64,000 nucleotides of DNA from Liopterus haemorrhoidalis (GCA_963971575.1 OZ020611.1:26023279-26087278), one strand, 5' to 3'; positions 1 through 11,500 are shown, counted from the stretch's first letter. Numbers and translations: made by a program. The notes: generated from the sequence alone by a model not told the origin.

Positions 1-682
1 GTCTCGAATACGCAGCATTATCTGGAATCCGCAGTATTTCATTTATATTAACCGTATGGAATCAGTTCAAAGAAGATTTATGAAATACTTAAATTTTAAA
101 TTCCATAAAAATAACATGCAAACCAATTATAGTTTAAATTTACACAGATTTGACCTAATGAGTTTATCCAATCGTAGAATTAAAATTGATATGAATAACA
201 TTTTTAAAATAGTAAATAACATGATTGACTGCCCCTCTTTGTTGGAACTGTTGAACTTCAATATTCCACAAAGAAATACTCGCCAAAATATTACCTTTTA
301 CTCAAGGTTTAGATTATCCAATTCTGGTATGAATTCCCCCCTTAACAGGATTATGATTCTTTACAATCTTTTCTTTAACACTTCTGATTTATTTTTTATG
401 ACATTTGCGCAATTTAAGAAGGAAATTATTAGTAAACTTCAGGATGTTTCGCTGTAACATTTTTGATGTTAGATTCTCATAAATTATTGTATTCTTTTTT
501 CTTTTCTTTTCTTTTGTAGTTAATGTAGGATTTATTTTGTTAATTTAATGTGGTATTTATACACTTAAATATATATATATGTATTTTTTTTTTATTTTGT
601 AAAATGTATGTTGAGACTTGTAGGAGAATTTTTCTCTGTTTAGTCACCCCAATAAAATAAATAAATAAATAAATAAATAAAT
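1..682 (+). pseudogene. 3' end of a LINE reverse-transcriptase ORF, truncated by the window edge
   Basis: The frame at 56-457 carries the C-terminal tail of a non-LTR retrotransposon ORF2: ESVQRRFMKYLNF near its start, SPLNR and FFMTFAQFKK near its end. The same blocks occur in the LINE ending at 35567 (ESVQTKFLRCVDF, SPLNR, FYMNFALFKK), so the two are relatives. Upstream, positions 1-20 encode LEYAA in another frame, so one frameshift lies near base 20. After the stop at 457 there is an AT-rich 3' UTR and an (AAAT)n tail at about 651-682, typical of LINE 3' ends. The 5' part lies outside the window. Not functional. Confidence 0.85.
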
Positions 683-768
683 CTAATGGTTAGTCATTGC
701 AACCGCTCTATTTTCAGTGATGGATGATGTTTATGATGATAGTTTAATGTAACATTATAATAGGTAAT

Positions 769-1018
769 TTTATTATTATATTATTTATTTTACATCGGCC
801 TTTATTTCTGCAACGAGGCTAATCGCCGATGCCAGGGGGCGAGCTCCTACACCTGGATGAAGGGCAAAAGATTGTGAAAATGAGAGTAATGTAAACATAT
901 TATTCTCGCCCGAATAATATCACCAACGAAGCAGGCTCGAACCACAGACCGGACAGTCGTACTGGGTTTCCACCAGTACAAACCGCACGACTAAATGCGC
1001 TCGGCCATCACGTTGGCT
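769..1018 (-). mobile_element. tRNA-derived SINE with type-II tRNA-like head, flanked by 14-bp target duplications
   Basis: On the minus strand the element starts near 1018 with CCAACGTGATGGCCGAGCGC, which contains a Ser/Leu-type A box (TGGCCGAGCGC). The B box GGTTCGAGCCT follows. The first six bases CCAACG are complementary to CGTTGG after the B box, like an acceptor stem, and a 7-bp hairpin (GTACTGG/CCAGTAC) lies between the boxes. A non-tRNA body and an AT-rich tail follow. The 14-bp direct repeat TTATAATAGGTAAT flanks it at 755-768 and 1019-1032. Sure as a SINE insertion; whether it can be transcribed is unknown. Confidence 0.85.
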
Positions 1019-1032
1019 TTATAATAGGTAAT

Positions 1033-1565
1033 ATTACAACAGATTATTATATGTTTTAGTTTACTAAGGTTATTGTTCTTTATAGCACCTGAAGAAGCTA
1101 ACAATGGTTTATCGAAACGTTTTGTTTCTAAAATATACGTATTATCCAAAAAGCTGAGTGACTCTTATTCTTTCTCTTACCATAAACTAAAATATTCTAT
1201 ACATACCTCTAATTGTTGTGTAAAATACAGTTGCCAGAAGTAATACTCTAGTCCACTGCGAGATACCCTAAAAATGTAAAAAAAAGGATGATAGTTATAA
1301 ATGCAATTAGTGTGTAAAGGTGGTCTTTCAATCAAGTGTGACTTTTCGCTCGAGGCGTTATCCGATTGTCGATAATGGCCGCACGAGTATTGAATACAAC
1401 ATTTTTTCCTAACACCGATAATATTACAAATAAATTCAAAATAACTGAACAAGAATTAATGGCATATTCTAATATTTTGGTATTTAGTATTAAAATTCCA
1501 CACACGATGGCAGACCAATGTCCATATTGTATGATTTTTTAGAATTTTGACCGATGGTAACAATA
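1033..1565. other. unannotated AT-rich stretch
   Basis: I see no supported gene here. A 91-codon minus-strand frame at 1177-1452 has no recognisable motif and no splice context and looks like chance. Confidence 0.5.
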
Positions 1566-1573
1566 CATGGTAT

Positions 1574-1829
1574 CAGTGGCGTACACAGGAAGGGGGACCG
1601 CCCTTCCCCCCTAAGAAGGGAGGAAATAAAAATAAAAACACACAAACACACTAGAAAATTTTAAAACTAGGGATGAGGAACTTTTTTTTAGGTCATCATT
1701 TTGTATTTTCGAAGCGAGGACCTTTTTTTAGATCATTACTTGAAATTTAGAAGTGTGAAGGTTATTCATAATTTAAATAATAATTTTGTCTTCCCCCTCC
1801 CCCAACAAAAATTCCTGGGTGCGCCACTG
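1574..1829. mobile_element. hAT-type MITE (CAGTGGCG ends), copy 1
   Basis: Begins CAGTGGCGTACAC and ends GTGCGCCACTG, giving imperfect terminal inverted repeats. The 8-bp flanks CATGGTAT (1566-1573) and CGTGGTAT (1830-1837) match at 7 of 8 positions, the target-site size of hAT transposons. Non-coding. A second, shorter copy with the same interior lies at 43241-43413. Confidence 0.8.
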
Positions 1830-1837
1830 CGTGGTAT

Positions 1838-2230
1838 AGTTTTTATTTGGATCCTGATGACGTAAATTAATATAAACAAATTTCGCATACATACTAATTT
1901 AGGTATAACTGGTATTTCGCCCAGTTGAATTGCAATGAATTGAACTGAATGGTTACCAGAAGGAATTTGTTGGTTATTTGAAATTTTAATGTTTTAATCG
2001 ATTATTATGTTTATTTAGATTTAAGTAAGTAGAACTGATGTATTTTACAAAAGTATTTTCATTTTTTCTGCGATTTGCTTTGTACCTATACAGACCAATT
2101 CAGTAACTCAGTTACTAAGATCATAGTTACTAAATTTGTCACTATGAGCAAGGTCAGTTACTATCATGAATGAAAGTCATTATACTTTTATAATATTTTA
2201 TTTTGTAGTAACGTTACTACACAGTAACTT
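1838..2230. repeat. AT-rich stretch with clustered AGTTACT/AGTAACT words
   Basis: Between about 2098 and 2230 the 7-mer AGTTACT or its complement AGTAACT recurs several times in both orientations, e.g. CAGTAACTCAGTTACTAAG and GTAGTAACGTTACTAC. The rest holds nothing I can name. Confidence 0.4.
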
Positions 2231-2860
2231 TTTACGGATTTAATCTGAATACCCAGGAAACGCATTTTCGAAAAAAATATTTGAAATATAAGAGTTTTGG
2301 AAGATGGTACGATTAATATGTCTTCAGGTGCTATTTCGCTGTCATATTTTGCAACTAATTTTTTTTGTCGGTACTTAAAAAAAAATTCGAATCAATCAAA
2401 TATAGAGAAAAAAAGTTTTTCAAGGATTTTCGAAATTCCTGCAAAAAAATCCTGTTGAACTGTTTCGATTCCCATCAGTGTACAATATTGCTTTCTCAAA
2501 TTTTTAGATCAACTCCTCCGGGAAACTGGGTGGGGACAAAAGTTTTTCGTTACATTTTTTGCAAAAATTACATTAAAAAAATTGATTTTTATAAAATAAA
2601 ACTTTGTTGGTTTATCCACGCATTAAGAGGTTTCATTTGATTACTCTTAGTTAAAAAAAAATAATATTTTATTTATCGTTGAATACATATTTGTTTATCA
2701 TAGTCTCGCGATATGTGTTTTTGAATTCTCAATAGTGTTCTTCTAGGTGGGCCAAAGAGTTGTAAAAGAATGTCTAATTTCTACATTCTAGGCCCAGCCT
2801 TTTGGCCACAATGTACCGTACAGAATGACAGACAGACCGATACATGAATGACTTTAATTC
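2230..2860 (+). repeat. diverged relative of the (GACA)n transposable-element family
   Basis: Shares ordered blocks with the better copies: GGAAACGCATTTTCG, then TGGGTGGGGACAAAAG, TTTATCCACGCATTAAGAGG, TTTCATTTGA, a GTGGGCCAAAGAGTTGTA-like block and a short GACAGACAGAC run at the end. An inverted relative lies at 56735-57260. The 91-aa frame at 2365-2640 is a by-product of this sequence and not a gene. Confidence 0.6.
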
Positions 2861-3479
2861 GTTTTTTTTTTTTTGTCATACCTACAAAATTCTGGAAATG
2901 GAATGCCTACAGAACTTAATTTTACAGTGTTGTTATTAACATTTCACATCTTTTTACGAATTTATATGTCTTGATTTGAATAGAAATTTCAATTATATAT
3001 TAGCTAATAAATGGTATTAAAAACATAGTTGCGTCTGTCTGTCCATACATGGCCCATTATTGAAAATAGGCGGTATTTTCGGAACTTGCTAACCATAGAT
3101 AGTTAGAGCAATTTCCAAAATGACTGGTTCATACAGAACCATGACTTACCTTCATTTTGAATAACTGCTATAAGGTATTAACAAAATAACTATAAATTTA
3201 AACAGTGCTTCAGGTACAATTTACGTACTAGTTTAAACTTCAAACCATAGACAACTACTTAACAACTGCTTCAAACTGTAATCAACCAAATTTTGGGAAA
3301 AGAATATTTACTAACGGTTTTAACTAATGTATATTTAAAATTTCTTCTTATTTTTGTTTGCTTATCAGTTGTAAATACAGACTCCCCTCACTCCGTAACC
3401 AATGGTAAGAATTCCAAGCCCCCCACCGTACCAATTCTTGAACCATAAATCAGCATTTCCCAAACTTTTTTGAATCGCG
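2861..3479. other. AT-rich stretch with no identified feature
   Basis: Nothing supportable beyond low-complexity AT-rich sequence. A short TCTGTCTGTC run near 3033 may be another trace of the (GACA)n family. Confidence 0.4.
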
Positions 3480-3539
3480 AATCTCTCTGTCTCTCTCTCT
3501 GTGTCTCTCTTTGTGTCTCTCTCTGTGTCTCTCTGTCTC

Positions 3540-3602
<63 letters not shown>

Positions 3603-3606
3603 CTCC

Positions 3607-3663
<57 letters not shown>

Positions 3664-3702
3664 CACTCTCTCTCTTTGTCAATCTCTCTCTGTCTCTCTA
3701 GG
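3480..3702 (+). repeat. (TC)n microsatellite with TCTG interruptions
   Basis: A run of TC dinucleotides broken by TG and TCTCTG steps, about 220 bp long. It keeps frames open on both strands and yields Ser/Leu or Arg/Glu repeat peptides, which are artefacts. Confidence 0.95.
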
Positions 3703-3884
3703 GGGAAAAGGAGTGTTTCTAACAAGGTTGAAATATCTCATATAGGTATCATTTACTTAAATGCAAAAATGAATAAGAGAGAAGAAACTATTTATCTCTG
3801 TTTAAAGGATTTTTAATAAGATATATTTGGGGAGCTATGCACAGAACTGCATATAAACGAAGTATCTGACTTATTTACGTAACA

Positions 3885-4060
3885 TAAAAAAAATCAACTG
3901 TGGAACGACCGCCACCGCAAAGTACTTGTTTAATTTGTGCTGCTTTATCAAATAAAAGTTGTTAGTTATTGCTTTTATAACAACTTTTGTTAAATAATTT
4001 TTTCGAAATATTTCTCTGTTGTGAAATATTCGCTCACGAAAATTTACTTAAGCCAACCCT
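3885..4060 (+). repeat. diverged partial copy of the 9.7-11.2 kb repeat unit
   Basis: AAAAAATCAACTGTGGAACG, CGACCGCCACCGCAAAGTAC and TTAAATAATTTTTTCGAAAT match in order the unit at 10585-10890. No coding content. Confidence 0.55.
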
Positions 4061-4269
4061 TAAAATACAATTTTTTTATTTATTCCAATTCCCACCAAAA
4101 TGTATTTAAACAAACCATTAAAATATTTTTTTTCAAAAGAACACGCAATTTAATTTATGCCAACTTGTAAAATAATTATTTTTTATTTTAAACAAAAGAA
4201 GACTCTAGCTCTGAGAGTTATGGCCCCAGTTGTGAAAAGCCCCAATTGTGAACGGCCCGAATTGTCTTA

Positions 4270-5055
4270 CGGCCCCAGTTGTCACGGAACCGCAACATGC
4301 GGTTTGAATTTTTAAAATTCTCATACATTGTTTAGTCTAAAAAAAAGGCATTAATAAACCTATTATTAATTAAGAAAAAAGTAGATCTTTCCTTCAAAAT
4401 TAATGTTCACCACGTGAACATTATCAATAGACAAATGTCCGAAATGTACATCTAGTATAAAAATAAACTTTTGAAGGAAAGATCTACTTTTTTCTTAATT
4501 TGAAACCCTTCAATTTCAACATTTAATATTTGTACCTATTATTAAGTTCTGTAAGGGCAGTAATCCAAAACCCTTGAAAATGGCCCAAAATCGAAAAAAT
4601 CATATGGGTAGACCTTAAATCGTGGTTTTAAGCAAAAACCCGATTTTATTGAAAATTGGTACAATTACGTATTTTTGGTCATAGATCAACAAAATTTCGT
4701 CCATTTTGAAGTTTGGGCAATAGTTTTGGAATTATAAGGAAAAAAACTGACTCAAATCGGCTCTAACTCAAAAACTAGAAAAGCATGCATTTTTTAAATA
4801 TTGTTTTCATAATCCTCGCCTTAAAATTAGCTTAAAACTACATTTTGGCTAAAATCTGAGTAAAAAATTATTGATGAAAATTAAAAAAATTTAAGGAAAT
4901 AAAATTTTTGAATTTTTTGGAAAATTGGTTTAATTTTACATTTTTAGTCTAAGATCACAAATATATGATCACTTTTGAGTAACGGTCTAAAATATTGATA
5001 TTTGCGACAAAAAAAGTTAAAAAAGACAGTCCAAAAAAAGGCTCAGAGCTGATGA
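4270..5055. repeat. diverged copy of the 53.9-54.4 kb repeat, split by a small insertion
   Basis: Blocks such as GTTTAGTCTAAAAAAAAG, CAGTAATCCAAAACCCTTGA, TTGGTCATAGATCAACAAAA and GGCTCAGAG occur in the same order here and at about 53885-54440. The copy here is interrupted at 4370-4533; the other is not. Confidence 0.75.
4370..4533. mobile_element. 164-bp palindromic insertion (MITE) with 12-bp target duplications
   Basis: Flanked by ACCTATTATTAA at 4358-4369 and 4534-4545. Inside, a perfect 32-bp inverted repeat (4368-4399 and 4469-4500, core AGTAGATCTTTCCTTC) encloses a second small palindrome, AATGTTCACCACGTGAACAT. The related repeat near 53970 lacks the insertion. The right inverted repeat stops 33 bp short of the target duplication, so the ends do not fit a simple TIR transposon. 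Confidence 0.75.
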
Positions 5056-5074
5056 AATGTTAGTTAGTTAGTTA

Positions 5075-5235
5075 GTTAAAATTTTTGGCGCACAGCAACC
5101 AAGGCTATTTACGCCTAACGCAGCCCATCTAAATATCCACACTACATATTAAAAACAGTAAATAAATAAATAATATCGATAAAATTACGCATATTCAATA
5201 AAAGAAATCTTGCACTGACAAACACAAATAAATAG
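5075..5235 (+). repeat. short interspersed repeat, copy 1 of a flanking pair
   Basis: AAAATTTTTGGCGCACAGCA, TACGCCTAACGCAGCCCATC and AAAGAAATCTTGCAC recur at 5765-5930 in the same orientation, and a related stretch on the minus strand occurs at about 57690-57755. It ends with AAATAAATAAAT-type sequence, like a SINE body, but I see no A/B boxes. Confidence 0.5.
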
Positions 5236-5365
5236 GATAAAAGGTCTGTCCAAAAAATTGAACAGAGTCAGGGTGATGGTAAGAGGCTGTAAAGGGGCCA
5301 ATAACCATCGAATATCACAGGTTAACTATAAAACACATTAAAATAAGGTGCAAGTTAGTTAGTTA

Positions 5366-5765
5366 TACTCTATCTCAGAAAGACTAATAGTAATAAAATT
5401 TATTATTTGTAAAAAGTTATTGTTTTTACACACAGAAGCGGCAAAACAAAAGCGACAAAATATGAATAGTTCGAAACGAAATATTGTTAAACAAACCGAG
5501 TGTGACACACATATTATATGGGAATACGAACTAGGGTTAAACACAATAGATTATAAAAATTTGACCCTAAAATTTTGAGGAAAAATATGGTCACAGGGGT
5601 GTGTTTAATGATATGATAAATATGGTCACAGGCGTGCGTTTAATAAAATGATAAATAGTAATATAGAAATAAACAAAACCAATTTAAACGTGTTTAAAAT
5701 GTGCACGCCACTGGTAACTGCCTGACAAAATGATTTATTACTATCAGTCTTTCTGAGATAGAGTA
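5366..5765 (+). mobile_element. 400-bp TIR MITE (TACTCTATCTCAGAAAG family), copy 1
   Basis: Starts TACTCTATCTCAGAAAGACT and ends with its complement AGTCTTTCTGAGATAGAGTA, bordered by TA on both sides, so a TA-target (Tc1/mariner-type) non-autonomous element is likely. The interior has no coding capacity. Copies lie at 7247-7596 and, reversed, at 12288-12688. Confidence 0.8.
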
Positions 5766-5930
5766 TAGTTAGTTTTTAGTTTTAAAATTTTTGGCGCATA
5801 GCAACAAAGGCAATTTGCGCCTAACGCAGCCCATCTAAATGACAACACTACATATTAAAATCAATAAATAAATAAATAAATAAAATCAATAAAAATACGC
5901 TTAATCAATAAAAGAAATCTTGCACCGATG
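5765..5930 (+). repeat. short interspersed repeat, copy 2
   Basis: Second copy of the sequence at 5075-5235, about 690 bp downstream, with an (AAAT)n run in the middle. The pair brackets the TIR MITE at 5366-5765. Confidence 0.5.
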
Positions 5931-5999
5931 ATGAAATGTAAGCCTGCCTTTACTTAACAGCAAAAACGGCTGAACATATTTTTAGTTTATGACATCACC

Positions 6000-6135
6000 A
6001 GGCCCGGATTCCAGCAGAAGCGGGATAAGTGGCTGCTTCAGGCCCACCAGGCCTGAGGGGCCCACTTCTAATCAACTTACATAATTCTTTGCGATGGGGC
6101 CCAAAAATTTTGAAAAAAAAATCAAAATTTATTTT
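6000..6135. mobile_element. fragment of a hAT-like element end
   Basis: CAGGCCCGGATTCC followed by GGCCC-rich sequence resembles the end of the hAT element at 30560 (CAAGGCCGGAT). A possible opposite end, AATACGGCCCTG, is at about 8080-8093, but the flanking 8-mers do not match, so the pairing is unproven. Confidence 0.4.
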
Positions 6136-6640
6136 ACAATATAAAATACATACATTAGAAAAATAATACAAATACATAAACTTTTTTTTTTCTTCAAGTT
6201 CTGTTCTGAGTTCAAGCTTAGTTTAGTTTTATTTCAAAATTACCAATTTTTTTTTTTACAATTTCTGGTTAATGTTTGATATTTTATTATACGTATGTTT
6301 GAAGAAACAAGTTCTTCAGAAGAAGGAAAAGGTCAACTTGACTACATAGGCTCTTTTTATTTATGACTTCAACTGTTACCAGATGGGAAGAATAGAGCCG
6401 CATCGGACATCGAACGTGACGATATGAATAGAATAAATAAATATGCTCAAGTACCACTAATTTAACTAGCTGCCAAAATATCTTGAAATCACTTTGTTGG
6501 TCAATAAAATAACTATAATTATTATAAAATTGTCTACTTCTTAATATAAATTGACTTCTTACCGTAAGAAGTTATTTTATTGTTTCGGATGTTTATAACC
6601 CCCGCGCTAATGTACTATTGTAATATAATATATGTAAATA
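6136..6640. other. AT-rich stretch with no identified feature
   Basis: Only short AT-rich frames. I see nothing that supports a gene, RNA or complete repeat. Confidence 0.4.
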
Positions 6641-6642
6641 TA

Positions 6643-6840
6643 TATGTAATCTGTCTCAATTTGTAATACGAAACTAGATCTGGTTACTTTAGTGACTGTT
6701 GTGGTGTAAATAGACTTTTGTAGAATCATGTAAACTTGTAAATCTGGCTTTTAAAAGTATGATTAAGTTTCATCATATTGAGGTTTTTACTAAATTGACA
6801 TGTTAAAATTGTGATTGACATGTCAAATATTTTGAATGTA
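6643..6840 (+). mobile_element. truncated copy of the ATCTGTCTCA MITE family
   Basis: Begins AATCTGTCTCAATTTGTAAT and runs through CTAGATCTGGTTACTTT and the CACCACAA-complement block, as in the copies at 27540-27745 and 27912-28257. The second end is missing because another MITE abuts it at 6841. Confidence 0.65.
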
Positions 6841-7246
6841 AGGTCTGTTCCAAACGGTTAGGCGGAACTAGATTTTGCAATCTAGTTACTTTCATCGTTT
6901 AAATCGTGATTTTCGGCCGTTTTGTTTAAGCTTTGTAAATCATACTTACAATAAACATTTTTTGATTAAGGTTAATATAATTTTAAAATGTCATTTTCTT
7001 TATATTTTGATTTTCTGTGTCATTCTTAATACAAATTTCCCATTTATTTATTTTTTTGTCATTAAAATATGTAAAAAAAATAATTTAATTTCGACATATG
7101 TCATTCGTTTCCATGGTTTCATTGTTGGAATTTTAAATTTTTACATTCAAGCGGGAAAAATTAAATATCCCAAGTAAGGTCCCTTCTCGTGACAACCTAA
7201 AAGAGCGAAATTCCCATTTAGTTCCGCCTAACCGTTTGGAACACTA
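6841..7246. mobile_element. TIR MITE (TTCCAAACGGTTAGGCGGAA family), copy 1
   Basis: Left end GTTCCAAACGGTTAGGCGGA, right end TCCGCCTAACCGTTTGGAAC: a near-perfect inverted repeat of about 20 bp. Longest copy of this family in the window. Shorter, diverged copies with GCGGAACTAGATT and AGTTCCGC ends lie at 25938-26115, 42069-42254 and 43012-43190. The frame at 6875-7177 has no recognisable domain. Confidence 0.75.
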
Positions 7247-7596
7247 TATCCCAGAAAGAGCGATGGCAATAAAATTTATTATTTGTAAAAAGTTATTGTT
7301 TTTTCATACAGAAGCGGCACACAAAATATGAATAGTTCGAAACGAAATATTGTTAAAAAACAACCGAGTGTGCCGCACATCTTATATGGAAATACGAACT
7401 AGGGTTAAACACAATAGATCATAAAAAATTTACCCTAAAATTTTGATGAAAAATATGGTCACAGGGGTGCGTTTCATAAAATGATAAATAGTAATATAGA
7501 AATACACAAAACCAATTTAAACGTGTTTAGAATGTGCACGCCACTGGTAACTGCCTGACAAAAAGATTTATTACTATCGCTCTTTCTGAGAGACTA
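7247..7596 (+). mobile_element. TIR MITE (TACTCTATCTCAGAAAG family), copy 2
   Basis: CCCAGAAAGAGCGATGGCAA at the left and ACTATCGCTCTTTCTGAGAG at the right form the ends. The interior matches copy 1 (AAGCGGC, CGAAACGAAATATTGTTAAA, GTGCACGCCACTGG). About 50 bp shorter than copy 1. Confidence 0.7.
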
Positions 7597-7866
7597 TAGT
7601 TACTTTACAGACTGTTTTTATTAAGTACTGTTCAATAAGTCAGTAATACATAAAACAAATCTATCTCATGGGACGGTTTGGGCGCTAGACCACACTACCC
7701 GCGTGGGCGGTGTGTCTCAATCGTTTTCATCTTACGCCTCTTTGCGATAACATTTAAAAAAAAATTTGTCGCCGCTGTAATCCTCTATGAACTCATCCTT
7801 TAATTGCAGTCATTAATAATATCACTTTTTTTGAACAAATTTTTTAATTTAAATTAAATATAATTT

Positions 7867-7998
7867 GCCGACCGGCGTAGGGTAGTGGTAACACATGTGC
7901 TCTGCGTTGCGAAGGTCTCGGCTAATTGCCACAGCAGCAAAGGCCATGAAGTTAAATATATATATATATATATATAATTACAAAAAAAAAAAAACTTT
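7867..7998 (+). mobile_element. tRNA-derived SINE, (TA)n and A-rich tail
   Basis: GCCGACCGGCGTAGGGTAGT then GGTAACACATGTGCTCTGCG is the same head as the minus-strand SINE at 44873-44982. The A-box-like GTAGGGTAGTGG is present; the B-box region is decayed (GGTCTCGGCTAATTGCC). A (TA)n run and a poly-A stretch end it. Confidence 0.65.
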
Positions 7999-8095
7999 TT
8001 TATCCAGCCAATTTTTTAAATTTCTCTTTTAATTAGGACCAGGGCTTAAGAAAATGATTGCGTCTTGGGCCTCGATTTAGGTAAATACGGCCCTG

Positions 8096-8430
8096 CATAC
8101 TAAAAAGAGAAACCGATGACTAAAACTGGGCTTGATGAAACAGCCGTTAATGGGGGTATACTGTAAGTTACTTTAAAATTGCCTTGAACTAAAAATTTGT
8201 ATAATAATAGCAATTTTCAAAACATTAATATTTAGTTCTCTAATTGTAAACAAAACTGATAATACAGATTAAATAAAGTAAATTCAGAAACTTGAAATAA
8301 CATTAGTTCGCAATTAGCATAGATATAACGTCACAATCAGATAATCTGTTTGTGCAGACTGCGACGGTATTATTAGTGAGTGAGACATAAGTTGTGGTAC
8401 CTGGGAACTCCGAGAAACTGGTTCTCTGAC
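8096..8430. other. upstream flank of the chitinase-like gene
   Basis: Sequence between the last repeat and the putative core promoter. No TE is recognised. Regulatory sites cannot be told from sequence alone. Confidence 0.35.
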
Positions 8431-8466
8431 TATTTAAAGAAATTTGTAATATACTATTGTGTCAGT
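8431..8466 (+). promoter_or_regulatory. putative core promoter of the chitinase-like gene (TATA-like box plus initiator)
   Basis: TATTTAAA at 8431-8438 lies 33 bp upstream of the A in an arthropod-type initiator TCAGT (8462-8466, +1 at 8464). This would give a 60-nt 5' UTR before the ATG at 8524. Spacing and motifs fit, but a start site cannot be proven from sequence. Confidence 0.55.
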
Positions 8467-8523
8467 TTATTTGTTTACTTCCATGCGATATTAAAGTGTG
8501 GAAAAGAAGTGATTTTATACAAA

Positions 8524-8532
8524 ATGACTAAA
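8524..8532 (+). CDS. coding exon 1 of the chitinase-like gene (Met-Thr-Lys)
   Basis: ATGACTAAA followed by a consensus donor GTAAGT at 8533. Joined to the exon at 12772 it reads MTKDMRWC in frame. Met5 in exon 2 (12775) could also serve as start, so this exon could be 5' UTR in some transcripts. Confidence 0.65.
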
Positions 8533-11500
8533 GTAAGTTAATAACCAGATTCTGGAGAAACTTAGGTATTAATTCTATTTAGGTGATAACCAATAGCAGT
8601 GGCGCATACAGAAAATTAAGCTTGAAAAAAAAAAACGTAAAATAATACAAATTTATTATTAACCTCCTACCGAGAGCGGTGAGCTTATATATATTAATTT
8701 AATTTTGATTATAATTTTTATTAATGAAAAAGGAGAACTTTATTTTCAATTGCTTTGTTTTTATTAAATAAGTATATGATTTTTCGGTTCAGGGGGGCCA
8801 GGACCCAAGGACTCCCGTAGCGTAGTAAATTATCGATATAAAATTATTTTTTTATTATTTGTCAATAGACCATATTAGTGTGTCGTCACATACATGTGCT
8901 GCCATCTGAGAGCTGAGTCCTTTTGAAGTTTAAAATACATGGGACATTACTTTTGTTACCTTAATTTTATAAATATTTTCAATTTTGGAGCAAAAAATAT
9001 GTATTTTTGATATATATATATATACTAATATATATAATAATATATACTAATATATACAGTCCAGACACTTTATATTATAGAATAATGATTTTATAAATAT
9101 ATAAATAAGGATTCGAAGATATATTTATAGGTTACGTTTTTAAATAATATGAAAATCGGAATATCTTTAGTATTTATTTAATTAACACTAAGTAATCATT
9201 AATATTTTGTTTTAGAATGCATATTGGTTTATTGTTTTGCTCCGAATTGTAACAATTACATCTACGTTATTAATTGCAAATTTTTTCGTTTTTTGACAGA
9301 TGAAAATGAAAAATAATAATGGAAAATTAAAAACAACATATTATTCCTTTAAACCATTTAGATATGGTACACACACTTATTGCTATGTTACTTGCCTTAA
9401 TAACGATTATTAACGTAAATTTTTCAAAATTAACCTACAAAATAATATTGTTCTGCAAAAATAATGACATATTAAATTATAATGTATAAAATAAGAATTT
9501 TAATAAATAAATATTGACTTGTAGTTTTGATGTGAAGCACTCTCTTACTTTGAAAACTTAATTTATATTTCCAAACTACAATTTAACAAAAAAACAACAT
9601 GCTAAATTCAAATAAAAGGAATCCAACCGCGAGACGGCAGCACTGAATCTCATTTTGTGATGTAGTTACTAATATGGTCTATTGCTTTGGTCGACCTTCA
9701 CGAAATTCATCACTGACGGACGTACGACCACGACGAAATTCTGCAAACCAATTGCAAACCTTTACATACAATATTGTAATAGATACATTAAAAAAAATCA
9801 GCTGTGGCCACCACAAGACCGACCGCCATCATAAAGTACTTATATAAATTACATTCTAGCAGCACAGTAGAAATAACTTGGCCAAATATTTTCTTACAAA
9901 GATATTATTTATCATGACCATGGAAACGTTACATGTCAGTATGAAAAAATTGAGACTATAATTTCCAAAATATTTACAAAAATGTTTCGAAATTTTTAGT
10001 TTTATCAAAAAACGTGTCAAATAAAAGTTATTAATAATTGCATTTACAGATGCATGATTTGCATGACAGACAGACCGACAGACATGCTAGAAATAGTCAA
10101 AACGTTATGTGGGACCTCAATTCGTGGAGATCCATCGAAATCACGAAATGTCAAAATTGGTATGATCACAATACCTCCCTTATATATGTTGGCGGTCGGT
10201 AAAAATATCTAGATACAGATACAGATACTTAAGAAAAATTGTATCTAGATGCAGATACAGATACAGAACTGTAAAAAATATCTAGATACAGATTTATGCC
10301 AAAAATGTTTGTATCCAGATAGACAGCTAGATTTTTTTGAAAAAACACTGAAAAATGAAAATACCATATTACTTACCAAACAAAGATTGTATGTTAATCA
10401 GTATTTTACAGACCCAAGGACTCCCGTAGCGTAGTAAATTATCGATATAAAATTATTTTTTTATTGTTTGTCAATTGCTTTGGTCGACCTTCACGAAATT
10501 CATCACTGACGGACGCACAACCACGACGAAATTCTGCAAACCAATTGCAAACCTTTACATACAATGTTGTAATAGATACATTAAAAAAAATCAGCTGTGG
10601 CCACCACAGGACCGACCGCCATCATAAAGTACTTATATAAATTACATTCTAGCAGCAGAGTAGAAATAACTTGGCCAAATATTTTCTTACAAAGATATTA
10701 TTTATCATGACCATGGTAACGTTACATGTCAATATGAAAAAATTGAAACTATAATTTCCAAAATATTTACAAAAAATTTTCGAAATTTTTCGTTTTATCA
10801 AAAAACGTGTCAAATAAAAGTTATTAATAATTGCATTTATAGCAACTTATGTTAAATAATTTTTTTCGAAATATTTACTGTTGCTAAATATTCGCAAAAA
10901 TCTTAAAATCGACACGAGTAAACTCCCATTTCTAGTGAACCGATATTTACCAAAAGTTGATCAACTCGTGATATTGATGTCAAAAACTTAAATATGCAGT
11001 TTCATAAAAATCCTTTAGGCCGAATTTGCTCTGCACGTGTACACAGACGGACGAACGGGCGGACAGACAGACGGATAGACAAACGGACAGACAGACCGAC
11101 AGACATCATGCTAAAAATAGTCAAAAGGTTATGTAGGGACCTTAATTCGTGGAGATCCATCGAAATCTCGAAATGTCAAAATTGGTATGATCACAATACC
11201 TCCCTTAAGAGTGTTCTACATTATACTTTATTCATCAATTTTCTAAACTTTTTTCTTTGAACTAGAAGTTGTCAAAGTTTTAATACAATTTATTTTTAAA
11301 TTTTTTGGTAGAGAATGAAATTCTTACACGTGTTTCAGTTCATTTAAAGTACCAACATAAAAATATAATTCATATCTTGTCAATTGTTTATAACCTAGCT
11401 ATTAGATTTGTAAAATTACTGATTTAAGTACAAAACACAATTTATATATTCGCTTATTCAAACCAATGATCAACAAAACACTATTAAACACGTGGTAATA

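Noticed and set aside
3365..3816. Ser/Leu and Arg/Glu repeat frames on both strands
   Set aside because: Translation of the (TC)n microsatellite.
5998..8093. A single large hAT element bounded by CAGGCCCGGATT and ACGGCCCTG
   Set aside because: The ends look plausible, but the 8-bp flanks (GACATCAC and CATACTAA) do not match, so the pairing is not supported.
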